A DNA stretch of 7,244 nucleotides. Origin: Deltaproteobacteria bacterium (lineage in GTDB: Bacteria > Desulfobacterota > SM23-61). This document shows positions 1-5,561 of the stretch, piece by piece. The translations under genes were made by a program, and so were the position numbers. The stretch covers positions 1 to 7,244 of the forward strand of contig JAPLIW010000290.1 in NCBI GenBank assembly GCA_026388915.1. The letters are read 5' to 3'. Below the pieces are notes generated by a model, which saw only the letters and a program-made list of their open reading frames with translations, had not been told where the DNA came from and did no database searches. Each line of letters begins with the position of its first letter. The stretch's first letter is position 1.

Positions 1-21
1 CTCCCCCTCGATGGGGGAAGG

Positions 22-151
22 TGTGAAAAAATCGATTCAGTTCTTTTTTACGTCATTCCGGCGAAAGCCGGAATCCAGTGTTTTCAAGGTGTTACGAACT
101 TACTGGACCCCGGTTTTCACCGGGGTGACGGCTGAAAACCAATTTTTCACA
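22..151. repeat. MITE/REP-like palindromic intergenic element
   Basis: A nested inverted repeat. The outer arms TGTGAAAAA (22-30) and TTTTTCACA (143-151) are exact complements, as are TTCAG (36-40) and CTGAA (132-136). Inside, a 28-base arm (51-78) faces a partly complementary arm (103-130). Each inner arm also folds on itself: ATTCCGGC/GCCGGAAT (55-62, 67-74) around a GAAA loop, and CCCCGGT/ACCGGGG (108-114, 119-125) around TTTC, which is GAAA on the other strand. The two arms differ at six positions that form compensating pairs within each small hairpin. GTCATTCCGGCGAAAGCC-type elements are, to my knowledge, common dispersed repeats in Desulfobacterota and related genomes. No transposase is present, so it would be non-autonomous or a REP-type unit. 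Confidence 0.75.
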
Positions 152-228
152 GCTTCGGGGAGGGCGAGGGTGGGGGTGATTTATGGGAATTTTTCACAGC
201 TTCGGCGAGGGCGAGGGTGGGGGAGATT
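141..228 (+). repeat. Direct repeat pair, 41-base unit with G-runs
   Basis: Bases 141-181 and 188-228 match except at two positions, with a period of 47 bases. Each copy begins AATTTTTCACAGCTTCGG and continues into GAGGGCGAGGGTGGGGG. The first copy carries four G-runs (157-160, 162-164, 168-170, 172-176) separated by 1-3 bases, which fits the standard G-quadruplex pattern; the second copy lacks the first full run. The left end of copy one overlaps the right terminus of the neighbouring palindromic element. The pair ends just before the solute-binding protein gene, so it lies in that gene's leader or promoter region. No convincing -35/-10 pair was seen in 1-244. Confidence 0.7.
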
Positions 229-244
229 GCTTCGCCGTCCAGCG

Positions 245-1132
245 ATGCGCAGGACTCAGAGCAATGTCAATTCATCCAACGCATTTTTGTCAATTTTAGC
301 ACTATTAGCTATGGCAGTGATCGTTCCTTCTTCCTCTGCTTCTCCTCGGTCCCTGCTGGTTTTCGCCGGGGCGGCGAGCAAACCCCCGACCGAGGAAGCA
401 GCCCGGACTTTCGGGCAGAAGGCGAAGGTCCAGGTCCGGGTTACCTTCGGAGGCTCCGGCTTTGTCCTTTCCCAGATGAAGCTTTCCCGGATGGGGGATG
501 TGTATTTTCCCGGGTCTTCGGATTTTATGGAGAAGGCCAAGAGGGAAAAGCTGGTCTTTCCAGAAACAGAAAGGATCATTACCTATCTCGTTCCCGCGAT
601 CAACGTCCAGAAGGGAAATCCTCGGAAGATTCGCTCCCTGAGGGATCTGTTGAAACCTGGCCTGCGACTGGCCATTGCCGATCCGGAAGGGGTTTGCGTG
701 GGGACGTACGCGGTGGAGGTGGTGGAGAAAAATCTGAGGGGCGATGAAAGAGAGCGGTTTCGCAAGAATCTGGTGACTACCGTGGAGAGCTGTGAGAAGA
801 CCGCCAATATCATCTCCTTGAAGGGGGTCGATGCGGTCGTCGGCTGGCGGGTTTTCCAGTACTGGGACCCGGAAAGGATAGAGACTATACTCCTCAAGCC
901 GGAGCAGATTCCCCGGATCGGCTACATCCCGGCGGCGGTTTCCGCCTTCACCAGAAACCGCGAACTGGCGGAGGATTTCATACGCTTCCTCACCCAGACA
1001 GATGGCAAGGAAATCTTCAGAAAACATGGCTACCTGCTGGACGTGGGGGAAGCACGCAAATACGCCCTCCCGGAGACCCCGGTGGGAGGCGAGTATGTCC
1101 TGCCGGGGAGATGGAAGAGACGGGGGAAATGA
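245..1132 (+). CDS. modA: ABC transporter substrate-binding protein, molybdate/tungstate type (ModA-like)
   Basis: A secreted binding protein of 295 residues that would capture an oxyanion, most likely molybdate or tungstate, in the periplasm and deliver it to the permease encoded downstream. The ATG at 245 gives a good Sec signal peptide: basic MRR start, hydrophobic stretch about 14-28, then SSSAS near 30-33. The open frame runs upstream into repeats, so that extension is rejected; an ATG at 311 would destroy the signal peptide. The mature part shows ModA-type motifs: FAGAASKPP (40-48), FGGSGFVLSQ (68-77), GDVYFPGSSDFM (84-95), YLVPAINVQKGNP (114-126) and GVCVGTYA (149-156). These fit the anion-binding loops of the type II periplasmic binding fold. 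The length is slightly above the usual ModA size. No strong ribosome site precedes the start. Two cysteines (151, 183) could pair. Molybdate versus tungstate cannot be decided by eye, and TupA-style TTTST motifs are absent. Confidence 0.85.
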   Translation: MRRTQSNVNSSNAFLSILALLAMAVIVPSSSASPRSLLVFAGAASKPPTEEAARTFGQKAKVQVRVTFGGSGFVLSQMKLSRMGDVYFPGSSDFMEKAKREKLVFPETERIITYLVPAINVQKGNPRKIRSLRDLLKPGLRLAIADPEGVCVGTYAVEVVEKNLRGDERERFRKNLVTTVESCEKTANIISLKGVDAVVGWRVFQYWDPERIETILLKPEQIPRIGYIPAAVSAFTRNRELAEDFIRFLTQTDGKEIFRKHGYLLDVGEARKYALPETPVGGEYVLPGRWKRRGK

Positions 1133-1400
1133 GGGGGCAGGGGGCAGGGAGAGGAGAATGCGGAATTCGGAATGTGGAATGCGGAATAAAAAACAAGGGG
1201 GCAGGGTGTAGGGGGAAGAAAAAAACAGAGGGGCGATGCGGGGAAAGACGGACGCGGAGACACGGGGACGCTGGGACGCGGGGGAAAGGCGAAAGGGGGA
1301 AAAGGCAACGCGGGGTGAGACAAACACGGAGACGCGGGGTGAGACGGACGCGGAGACCCGGGGACACGGAGAAATGAAAATACGGAGAAAAGGATAAAGC
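1133..1400 (+). repeat. Purine-rich low-complexity repeat spacer inside transporter operon
   Basis: The 268-base gap between binding-protein and permease genes is almost all G and A on the plus strand. Bases 1156-1188 are a run of degenerate GGAAT(G/T)(C/T)-type units. From about 1240 to 1375 there are degenerate units such as ACGCGGAGAC and ACACGGGGAC. Exact direct repeats are GACGGACGCGGAGAC at 1247-1261 and 1343-1357 (96 bases apart) and ACGCGGGGTGAGAC at 1308-1321 and 1332-1345 (24 bases apart), suggesting a 24-base or shorter periodicity. No protein gene is supported here. It has the look of repeat expansion. No terminator-like hairpin was seen, so read-through to the permease remains possible. 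Confidence 0.75.
1390..1394 (+). promoter_or_regulatory. Ribosome binding site of the permease gene
   Basis: AAGGA lies six bases before the ATG at 1401, at the very end of the low-complexity spacer. It supports 1401 as the true start. Confidence 0.6.
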
Positions 1401-2177
1401 ATGAATTTCGGGAAGACGGCAATCATTGCGGCGCTGGTACTTTTTTTATTCTATGCCGTTCTCATCCTGTCTTTGCTCACCTTTCTGGAAGGGCCAAGAT
1501 TTCTGGCTATCCTTCTGGCCCCGGATACCCTTTTCTCCATTCGACTGAGTCTCGTCACCGCGACGGCGGCCATGCTACTGGCAGTGATCATCGGATTGCC
1601 CGCCGCTTACGCTCTTTCCCGCTTCCAATTCCCGGGGAAGAAGATGGTGGACACGCTGCTGGAACTTCCCATGATCATGTCCCCGGTCGCCCTGGGGGCC
1701 GGCCTGCTGGTCTTCTTCAACACTCCTGTCGGAAACGTGATCCAGGAGAGGGGAATTTTATTCGTCTTCGAATTTCCGGGGATCGTACTGGCCCAGTTCG
1801 CCACCATCGCGGGCCTGGCGACCCGTCTCATGAAGACCGCCCTGGACGAGATCTCCCCGCGGTATGAGGCCGTGGCCCGGTCCCTGGGGTCGAACGCCTG
1901 GGAGGCTTTTTGGAAGATCACCCTGCCCCTTTCCTTCCGGGGAATTCTGAGCGCCATGATTCTCTGCTGGGCCAAAGCCGTGGGAGAATTCGGGGCCACC
2001 GTCATGCTGGCCGGGACCATGGCCTTCAAGACCGAGACCATGCCCATCGCCATCTTCATGAGCCTGGCCTCGGCGGACATTCCCAAGACCATCATCCTGA
2101 TCTTGATTCTCGCCGGCATCGGACTCACGGCCCTGTATGCCGTTCGCCTGGTGGAAAAGAGGGCCCAAGTCCTATGA
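1401..2177 (+). CDS. modB: ABC transporter permease, molybdate/tungstate type (ModB/WtpB-like)
   Basis: An inner-membrane permease of 258 residues forming the translocation channel, probably as a homodimer, for the oxyanion brought by the upstream binding protein. Hydrophobic segments lie roughly at residues 7-29, 48-72, 91-106, 123-142, 181-203 and 229-249. The cytoplasmic EAA loop that docks on the ATPase is clear at about 156-176, beginning EAVARSLGSNAWEAF and ending TLPLS. PMIMSPVALGAGLLVFF (90-106) and the AVGEFGATVMLAG stretch (193-205) are typical of ModB/CysT-type permeases; GEFGA is a well-conserved signature of this group. The start has a ribosome site at 1390-1394. The gene ends in an ATGA overlap with the ATPase, so the two are translationally coupled. 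Sulfate (CysT/CysW) permeases are the main alternative, but a single permease gene with a ModA-like partner favours molybdate or tungstate. Confidence 0.9.
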   Translation: MNFGKTAIIAALVLFLFYAVLILSLLTFLEGPRFLAILLAPDTLFSIRLSLVTATAAMLLAVIIGLPAAYALSRFQFPGKKMVDTLLELPMIMSPVALGAGLLVFFNTPVGNVIQERGILFVFEFPGIVLAQFATIAGLATRLMKTALDEISPRYEAVARSLGSNAWEAFWKITLPLSFRGILSAMILCWAKAVGEFGATVMLAGTMAFKTETMPIAIFMSLASADIPKTIILILILAGIGLTALYAVRLVEKRAQVL

Positions 2178-3274
2178 TCGAAGTGCGGGGACTGAATCTC
2201 TTCCTGGGGAATTTCCGGATCGAAAATCTGAATCTCACCGTGAAGGAGGGGGCTTTCAACGTCCTCCTGGGGCCGACGGGGGCGGGGAAGACCCTCATCC
2301 TGGAGTCCATTGTAGGGTTAAGAAAGATCCCCGGGGGGCAGATCCTTATCGGCGAAGAAGAAGTCCAGCACCTGCCCCCGGAAAAGCGGGGGATCTCCTA
2401 CGTCCCGCAGGATTTGGCCCTTTTCCCCCACCTTACGGTGGAGAAGAATCTCGCTTTCGGACTGAGGGCTTCCCCGAAAAACTTTCTTAGGGACGGCTCC
2501 CACCTTGCCCGGTTGGTCGAGACTTTGAAGGTCGAGCACCTGCTCCAGCGCTACCCGCACGGGCTGAGTGGCGGAGAAAAACAGCGAGTCGCCCTGGGAA
2601 GGGCTCTGGCCCCTTCCCCCCGTTTGCTCCTTCTGGATGAACCGTTGGCTGCGCTGGACCCGGCTTTGAAGAACGAGATCCAGCAGTTGCTTATCTCCCT
2701 GCACCGGTCGCTGGGCTTCACCGCCCTCCATGTAACCCACGATCTGGATGAAGCCTACCTCCTGGGAGGGAGAATCAATGTGCTCATCGGCGGCAGGCTC
2801 GAGCAGAGCGGACAGCGGGAGGAGGTCTTTCTCCACCCCCGCACCCTGGATGTTGCCCGGTTTTTGGGGTTGCGAAACCTTTTTCCGGGAAGAGTTCTGA
2901 AAACCGAGGGCACAGAAGGTTCCATGACCATCGGTCTCTGGGGGAGGAAAATCGTTATCCCGCCCGGCCATACTGCCAGAAGCGTCTCCACGGGAGAAGA
3001 AGTGATTCTCTACCTCCGCCCCGAGGAGGTGATGATTCTGCGGCCGGGCAAACCGGTCAAGGAATCTTTGCGGGGAAATATATTCGGGGGCGAAATTAAG
3101 AGGATTCTGGATCGCGGGACTCACCGCTGGGTCTTATTCCGGCCCAGCGGGTTGGATGTTCATCTGGAGGTCAACCTTCCCAATTATGTTTTCCGGAATC
3201 TGGGTCTCCAAGAAGGGCAGGAAATCCAGGTGGCCATGCGGCGGGAGTCGTTCTGGGTGATTCCGACAAAATAG
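2174..3274 (+). CDS. modC: ABC transporter ATP-binding protein with C-terminal TOBE region (ModC-like)
   Basis: The 366-residue ATPase that powers the transporter from the cytoplasmic face. All nucleotide-binding motifs are intact: Walker A GPTGAGKT (33-40), Q-loop VPQD (77-80), signature LSGGEKQR (131-138), Walker B LLLLDE (151-156), D-loop LAALD (158-162) and the switch histidine in THD (H189). The region after about 230 is a regulatory domain; LYLRPEEVMIL (279-289) and the stretch about 293-363 fit the TOBE/MOP fold, which in ModC-type proteins binds oxyanion, allowing feedback inhibition. Related TOBE ATPases serve sulfate, putrescine, maltose or iron, so the substrate is inferred from the neighbours. 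The ATG at 2174 overlaps the permease stop (ATGA) and has no strong ribosome site of its own, which fits coupled translation. An in-frame extension upstream lies inside the permease gene and is rejected. The stop sits inside the outer arm of the palindrome that follows. Confidence 0.92.
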   Translation: MIEVRGLNLFLGNFRIENLNLTVKEGAFNVLLGPTGAGKTLILESIVGLRKIPGGQILIGEEEVQHLPPEKRGISYVPQDLALFPHLTVEKNLAFGLRASPKNFLRDGSHLARLVETLKVEHLLQRYPHGLSGGEKQRVALGRALAPSPRLLLLDEPLAALDPALKNEIQQLLISLHRSLGFTALHVTHDLDEAYLLGGRINVLIGGRLEQSGQREEVFLHPRTLDVARFLGLRNLFPGRVLKTEGTEGSMTIGLWGRKIVIPPGHTARSVSTGEEVILYLRPEEVMILRPGKPVKESLRGNIFGGEIKRILDRGTHRWVLFRPSGLDVHLEVNLPNYVFRNLGLQEGQEIQVAMRRESFWVIPTK

Positions 3275-3322
3275 CGATCGTAGGGGCGATTCATGAATCG
3301 CCCCTAGTGACCGCTGATCGCT
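3273..3322. terminator. Palindrome between convergent genes, possible bidirectional terminator
   Basis: TAGGGGCGATTCA followed by its exact complement makes a perfect 26-base palindrome at 3281-3306. Outer arms AGCGATC (3273-3279) and GATCGCT (3316-3322) can extend the stem. The ATPase stop codon (3272-3274) and the cytochrome stop codon (3323-3325, minus strand) flank it immediately, which is the expected place for a shared terminator. There is no long T-run on either side, so intrinsic termination is not certain. GGGGCGATTCATGAATCGCCCC-like palindromes also occur as dispersed repeats in many genomes, so it may be an inserted repeat used as a terminator. Confidence 0.6.
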
Positions 3323-4966
3323 CTATTTGGCTGCTGCTTTTTGGCCGATGGCCTTGTTCAGGATTTCGATTCCTTTCTGGGAAGCATCGATGGATTCCGC
3401 CAGCGACTGCCGGGCGGCTTGGGGGTTGTGGAACCCGTCGCTGTTTTCCGCCGTCCACCACTCCCAGAGAATATGGGCCCGGTCGTGCTCCTTGCGGGCC
3501 TCCTTCAGGATGTCCTCGCTCACGCCCAGCTCCCTGGCGCGGATGAAAGCGTTGATCAGCTCGCCCAGCCAGAATTCCGCCTTCCGCATCTTGCCGCGGA
3601 CGTAGTTCTGGATCGCATCGACCTGGTACTCGGCTTCTTCGGGGGTCCATTTGGAATGGCAACGCACGCAGGTGTCCTTCAGGATGTACCGAGCGCTGCG
3701 CTGGCCGTGGAACGTGTATTGCTTTCCCTTGGCCTTCACCCTGGGCATGTGGCAGTCTTTGCACTCCACTCCGGCTCTCTCGTGCTTGGACCCCCAGTTC
3801 GTCTCCACCTCGGGGTGCTGAATCTTGGTGAGAGCCGCTCCGGTCACCGCGTGCCGGAAATCCTTGAAGCCGATGCTCTCATACCTCTTCTGGAGGTCGA
3901 AGACATTCACCCAGGGGTAATAGTTGGTCAGACGGCTGTCCATCCCGATGGCCGCGCCGGTCTGGGGGTTGAAGCCGGGGTTGCAGTTGTATTCCACGTG
4001 GCATTGGGCGCACATTACGTTGGAATCCGGCTTGTTCAAAATCCCGATAGCCCGGAAATCCTTCCCGTCCCGCTTGAAGGTGATCTTCTCGATGGTGATC
4101 TCCTTGCTCTTCTTGGGGTCATAGGGATAGGTTCCCTCGCCGCGGTCCACCACCGCTTCGATGAGGGCATCGCGGATCACCCGGGGTTTTCCCGCGTGAG
4201 GATCGTGGCAGTGAATACAACCCATGATATTTTGCAAGTGGTTTTTGGCCATTTCAACGGCCTCCGGATTCAAACCCCGCTTCAGGGGAGCCGCCGGGTT
4301 CGGGTCCCCCATATAGGACCACTTTAAGACGTGATCGGAAGTCTTGCAGGTGAAGCAAACCGTGTTCGCCGCCTTGGCAGTCTGGGGGAGCTCCTTGCCC
4401 GTGTCCGTGACGACATCCCACAGCTTGCCGGTTTTATCGATGTAAGTCCAGTCCTTCAGCTGGAACCGCCCGCCATAGGCGCGGTCCACGATCATGTGGT
4501 CGATGACCATGAAGGCGTGCGAACGGGGCTCGTCATGCTCCTTGGTGAATCCGTGGGGCACGAGGAGTTTATCCGACATGGGAGACCGGCTGGTGGTGGT
4601 GGATTTTTCCACCCTGGCTTTGGATTTCAGGTTGGCCGCCAGGTAGGATTGATACTGCTCCTTGTGGCACCCCCCGCAGTTTTCCAGGTCGAGGCGGGTC
4701 ACGGGTTTTTTCCCGGTGTCATCGAGGTGGGCCTGCAGGTTCGAATGACAGCCGACGCAGGAGACCGCTTTGGCGTGCTTTCCTTTGGTTTTCAGGCTTT
4801 CGATCTCGGAGTGGCACCCAAAGCAGATTCCCTCATCGATCTTCTCCGCCGGAGCCGCCTTGGGCTTGGGGGGCGGAGCCTTTTCCTTCTGGGCCTGGGC
4901 CGGGGAAAAGGTCAGAACCAGAGCGATCAACCCGGAGAACAGACCAACCCGGAATTTTCCGATCAT
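3323..4966 (-). CDS. Octaheme c-type cytochrome nitrite reductase (ONR, TvNiR-like, NrfA superfamily)
   Basis: A secreted 547-residue enzyme expected to reduce nitrite by six electrons to ammonium in the periplasm; family members also reduce hydroxylamine and sulfite. A Sec signal peptide (cleavage near AQA-Q, residue 25/26) is followed by a Pro/Lys/Ala-rich linker (27-42). Eight heme motifs are present: CFGCH 48-52, CVGCH 70-74, CGGCH 97-101, CFTCK 204-208, CIHCH 250-254, CAQCH 319-323, CKDCH 402-406 and CVRCH 433-437. The fourth has lysine as axial ligand, marking the catalytic heme. Candidate active-site residues are R148 (EPRSH), Y326 and H384, with E325, Y326, K381 and Q383 matching the NrfA-type calcium site. 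Y326-N-C328 matches the Tyr-Cys cross-link pair of TvNiR. Three extra N-terminal hemes and the length separate it from pentaheme NrfA. The ATG at 4966 has a good ribosome site (AGGAGAGG). No nrfH or other quinol-oxidising partner lies next to it. Confidence 0.93.
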   Translation of the reverse strand: MIGKFRVGLFSGLIALVLTFSPAQAQKEKAPPPKPKAAPAEKIDEGICFGCHSEIESLKTKGKHAKAVSCVGCHSNLQAHLDDTGKKPVTRLDLENCGGCHKEQYQSYLAANLKSKARVEKSTTTSRSPMSDKLLVPHGFTKEHDEPRSHAFMVIDHMIVDRAYGGRFQLKDWTYIDKTGKLWDVVTDTGKELPQTAKAANTVCFTCKTSDHVLKWSYMGDPNPAAPLKRGLNPEAVEMAKNHLQNIMGCIHCHDPHAGKPRVIRDALIEAVVDRGEGTYPYDPKKSKEITIEKITFKRDGKDFRAIGILNKPDSNVMCAQCHVEYNCNPGFNPQTGAAIGMDSRLTNYYPWVNVFDLQKRYESIGFKDFRHAVTGAALTKIQHPEVETNWGSKHERAGVECKDCHMPRVKAKGKQYTFHGQRSARYILKDTCVRCHSKWTPEEAEYQVDAIQNYVRGKMRKAEFWLGELINAFIRARELGVSEDILKEARKEHDRAHILWEWWTAENSDGFHNPQAARQSLAESIDASQKGIEILNKAIGQKAAAK

Positions 4967-4971
4967 TTGGG

Positions 4972-4979
4972 CCTCTCCT
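4972..4979 (-). promoter_or_regulatory. Ribosome binding site of the octaheme cytochrome gene
   Basis: On the minus strand AGGAGAGG lies five bases before the ATG at 4966. It fixes the start that also gives the clean signal peptide. Confidence 0.7.
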
Positions 4980-5009
4980 GTTCAAATAAGCAGTTTGCGG
5001 CCCGTGGAT

Positions 5010-5027
5010 GTTAGAGTATAATCTAAC
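5010..5027. promoter_or_regulatory. Candidate operator: dyad GTTAGA-N6-TCTAAC in the divergent region
   Basis: A perfect 6-base inverted repeat with a 6-base spacer lies 44 bases upstream of the cytochrome start and 126 bases upstream of the small plus-strand gene. The half-site spacing (TTAGA-N6-TCTAA) equals that of CRP/FNR-family operators (TGTGA-N6-TCACA), the family that often controls nitrite and nitric-oxide genes, though the half-site bases differ from CRP and FNR consensus. On the minus strand TATACT in the spacer and right arm could act as a -10 box, but I see no matching -35. Function is inferred. Confidence 0.4.
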
Positions 5028-5030
5028 CTG

Positions 5031-5058
5031 TTGAGTGGCCGGCTGATAGGTTTATAGC
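5031..5058 (+). promoter_or_regulatory. Possible sigma70-type promoter for the small gene at 5153
   Basis: TTGAGT (5031-5036) and TATAGC (5053-5058) are separated by 16 bases and are followed by an AT-rich patch (5061-5074). The match is weak, about 95 bases before the start codon, and could be chance. Confidence 0.25.
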
Positions 5059-5140
5059 AGAAAAATTTTAAAATGTCATGAGTCTTGTGCCTTTCCTCTA
5101 AATCGTACTCCCCGGAAGGAATGAGAGGGGACCCAGCCAG

Positions 5141-5145
5141 AGGAG
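5141..5145 (+). promoter_or_regulatory. Ribosome binding site of the small gene
   Basis: AGGAG is followed by a seven-base spacer and the ATG at 5153. It is the main support for calling this short frame a gene. Confidence 0.65.
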
Positions 5146-5152
5146 TTTAGAA

Positions 5153-5410
5153 ATGGACCCGGAAAAAATCGAAGAGGAGATGAAGAAGATCGTCCGGTCT
5201 CTGGACAAGGGAGCCCGGCTGGAAGCGGTGTTGAAGGAAGAGAAGGAATACCGGTTGATCCTTTCCAAGGGGACCCGTTCGGAACGGGCGGTGATCGCCG
5301 AGGACCTGATGGAGGATTTCCTGGAAAGGGGGAAAAGGGGCCAGGAGGTCAAGAGGGCCGTCGGCAAAGTGGTCAGCATGCTCACCTTGATGGGCCAGAG
5401 AAGGGGATAG
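5153..5410 (+). CDS. Small charged helical protein of unknown function
   Basis: I do not recognise this 85-residue protein. It is rich in Lys, Arg and Glu, has no cysteine, no signal peptide and no membrane segment, and looks almost wholly alpha-helical. The N-terminal part (about 1-36, MDPEKIEEEMKKIVRSL onward) alternates hydrophobic and charged residues as in an amphipathic or coiled-coil helix. A short GTRSER turn (40-45) separates it from a second helical half ending in KVVSMLTLMGQ (72-82). It would be cytoplasmic. The start is well supported by AGGAG (5141-5145), seven bases before the ATG. It is transcribed away from the octaheme cytochrome, sharing a 186-base divergent region, and is followed by repeats before the dehydrogenase gene. 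It might be a small regulatory or adaptor protein, but nothing in the sequence shows that. Confidence 0.75.
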   Translation: MDPEKIEEEMKKIVRSLDKGARLEAVLKEEKEYRLILSKGTRSERAVIAEDLMEDFLERGKRGQEVKRAVGKVVSMLTLMGQRRG

Positions 5411-5448
5411 AGAAGCAAGGGAATAATGGGTTAGAAAAACTGGAAGAA

Positions 5449-5525
5449 TGGAATAATGGAAAGGTGGGAAAAAGGAATAAGGAAAGAAATTTTATAACCC
5501 CCCATTCCAACATTCCATTATTCCA
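5449..5525. repeat. Inverted repeat of the GGAATAATGG family
   Basis: TGGAATAATGGAA (5449-5461) and its exact complement TTCCATTATTCCA (5513-5525) flank a 51-base loop, with further GGAATAA and CATTCC units within and a GGGAATAATGGG copy just before (5419-5430). The 151-base gap between the small gene and the dehydrogenase is largely made of these units. A related pair lies at 6552-6601. It could form a long hairpin in the leader of the dehydrogenase mRNA or end the preceding transcript, but it lacks a T-run typical of an intrinsic terminator. Confidence 0.65.
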
Positions 5526-5550
5526 ATTTTCCACTCTTTATTGTTTCTTC

Positions 5551-5556
5551 GGGAGG
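5551..5556 (+). promoter_or_regulatory. Ribosome binding site deciding the dehydrogenase start
   Basis: GGGAGG sits five bases before the ATG at 5562. A TTG at 5541, seven codons upstream in frame, lies before this site and is therefore rejected as start. Confidence 0.7.
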
Positions 5557-5561
5557 TTTGG

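Noticed and set aside
11..244. In-frame 78-codon extension upstream of the binding-protein start
   Set aside because: It would translate the palindromic element and the direct repeat, and it would bury the signal peptide in the interior of the protein.
1133..1400. CRISPR array in the repeat spacer
   Set aside because: Repeat units are degenerate, overlapping and too short, with no unique spacers of constant length and no cas genes.
305..1426. Long minus-strand open frame of 373 codons overlapping the binding-protein gene and the repeat spacer
   Set aside because: Its first part is the complement of the G/A-rich repeat array and reads as monotonous Pro/Arg/Ser/Phe; the rest is antisense to a well-supported gene. 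No ribosome site or domain was seen.
1910..2173. In-frame extension of the ATPase into the permease gene
   Set aside because: It lies in another frame of the permease and reads His/Arg/Gly/Asp-rich; the ATGA overlap at 2174 gives a normal ABC ATPase N-terminus.
2318..3124. Minus-strand open frame of 268 codons opposite the ATPase
   Set aside because: It is antisense to a gene with complete ABC motifs and has no recognisable domain.
3341..4327. Plus-strand open frame of 328 codons opposite the octaheme cytochrome
   Set aside because: It is antisense to a gene with eight heme motifs and a signal peptide; it shows no motif and arises from codon bias in GC-rich DNA.
3323..4966. Pentaheme NrfA or hydroxylamine oxidoreductase assignment
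   Set aside because: There are eight heme motifs rather than five, and the CXXCK at the fourth heme with QHPE and YNC motifs fits octaheme nitrite reductase; hydroxylamine oxidoreductases use a different heme arrangement and no CXXCK.
5541..5561. TTG start seven codons upstream for the dehydrogenase
   Set aside because: The ribosome site GGGAGG (5551-5556) lies after it and is correctly spaced for the ATG at 5562; the shorter form matches the usual SDR N-terminus.
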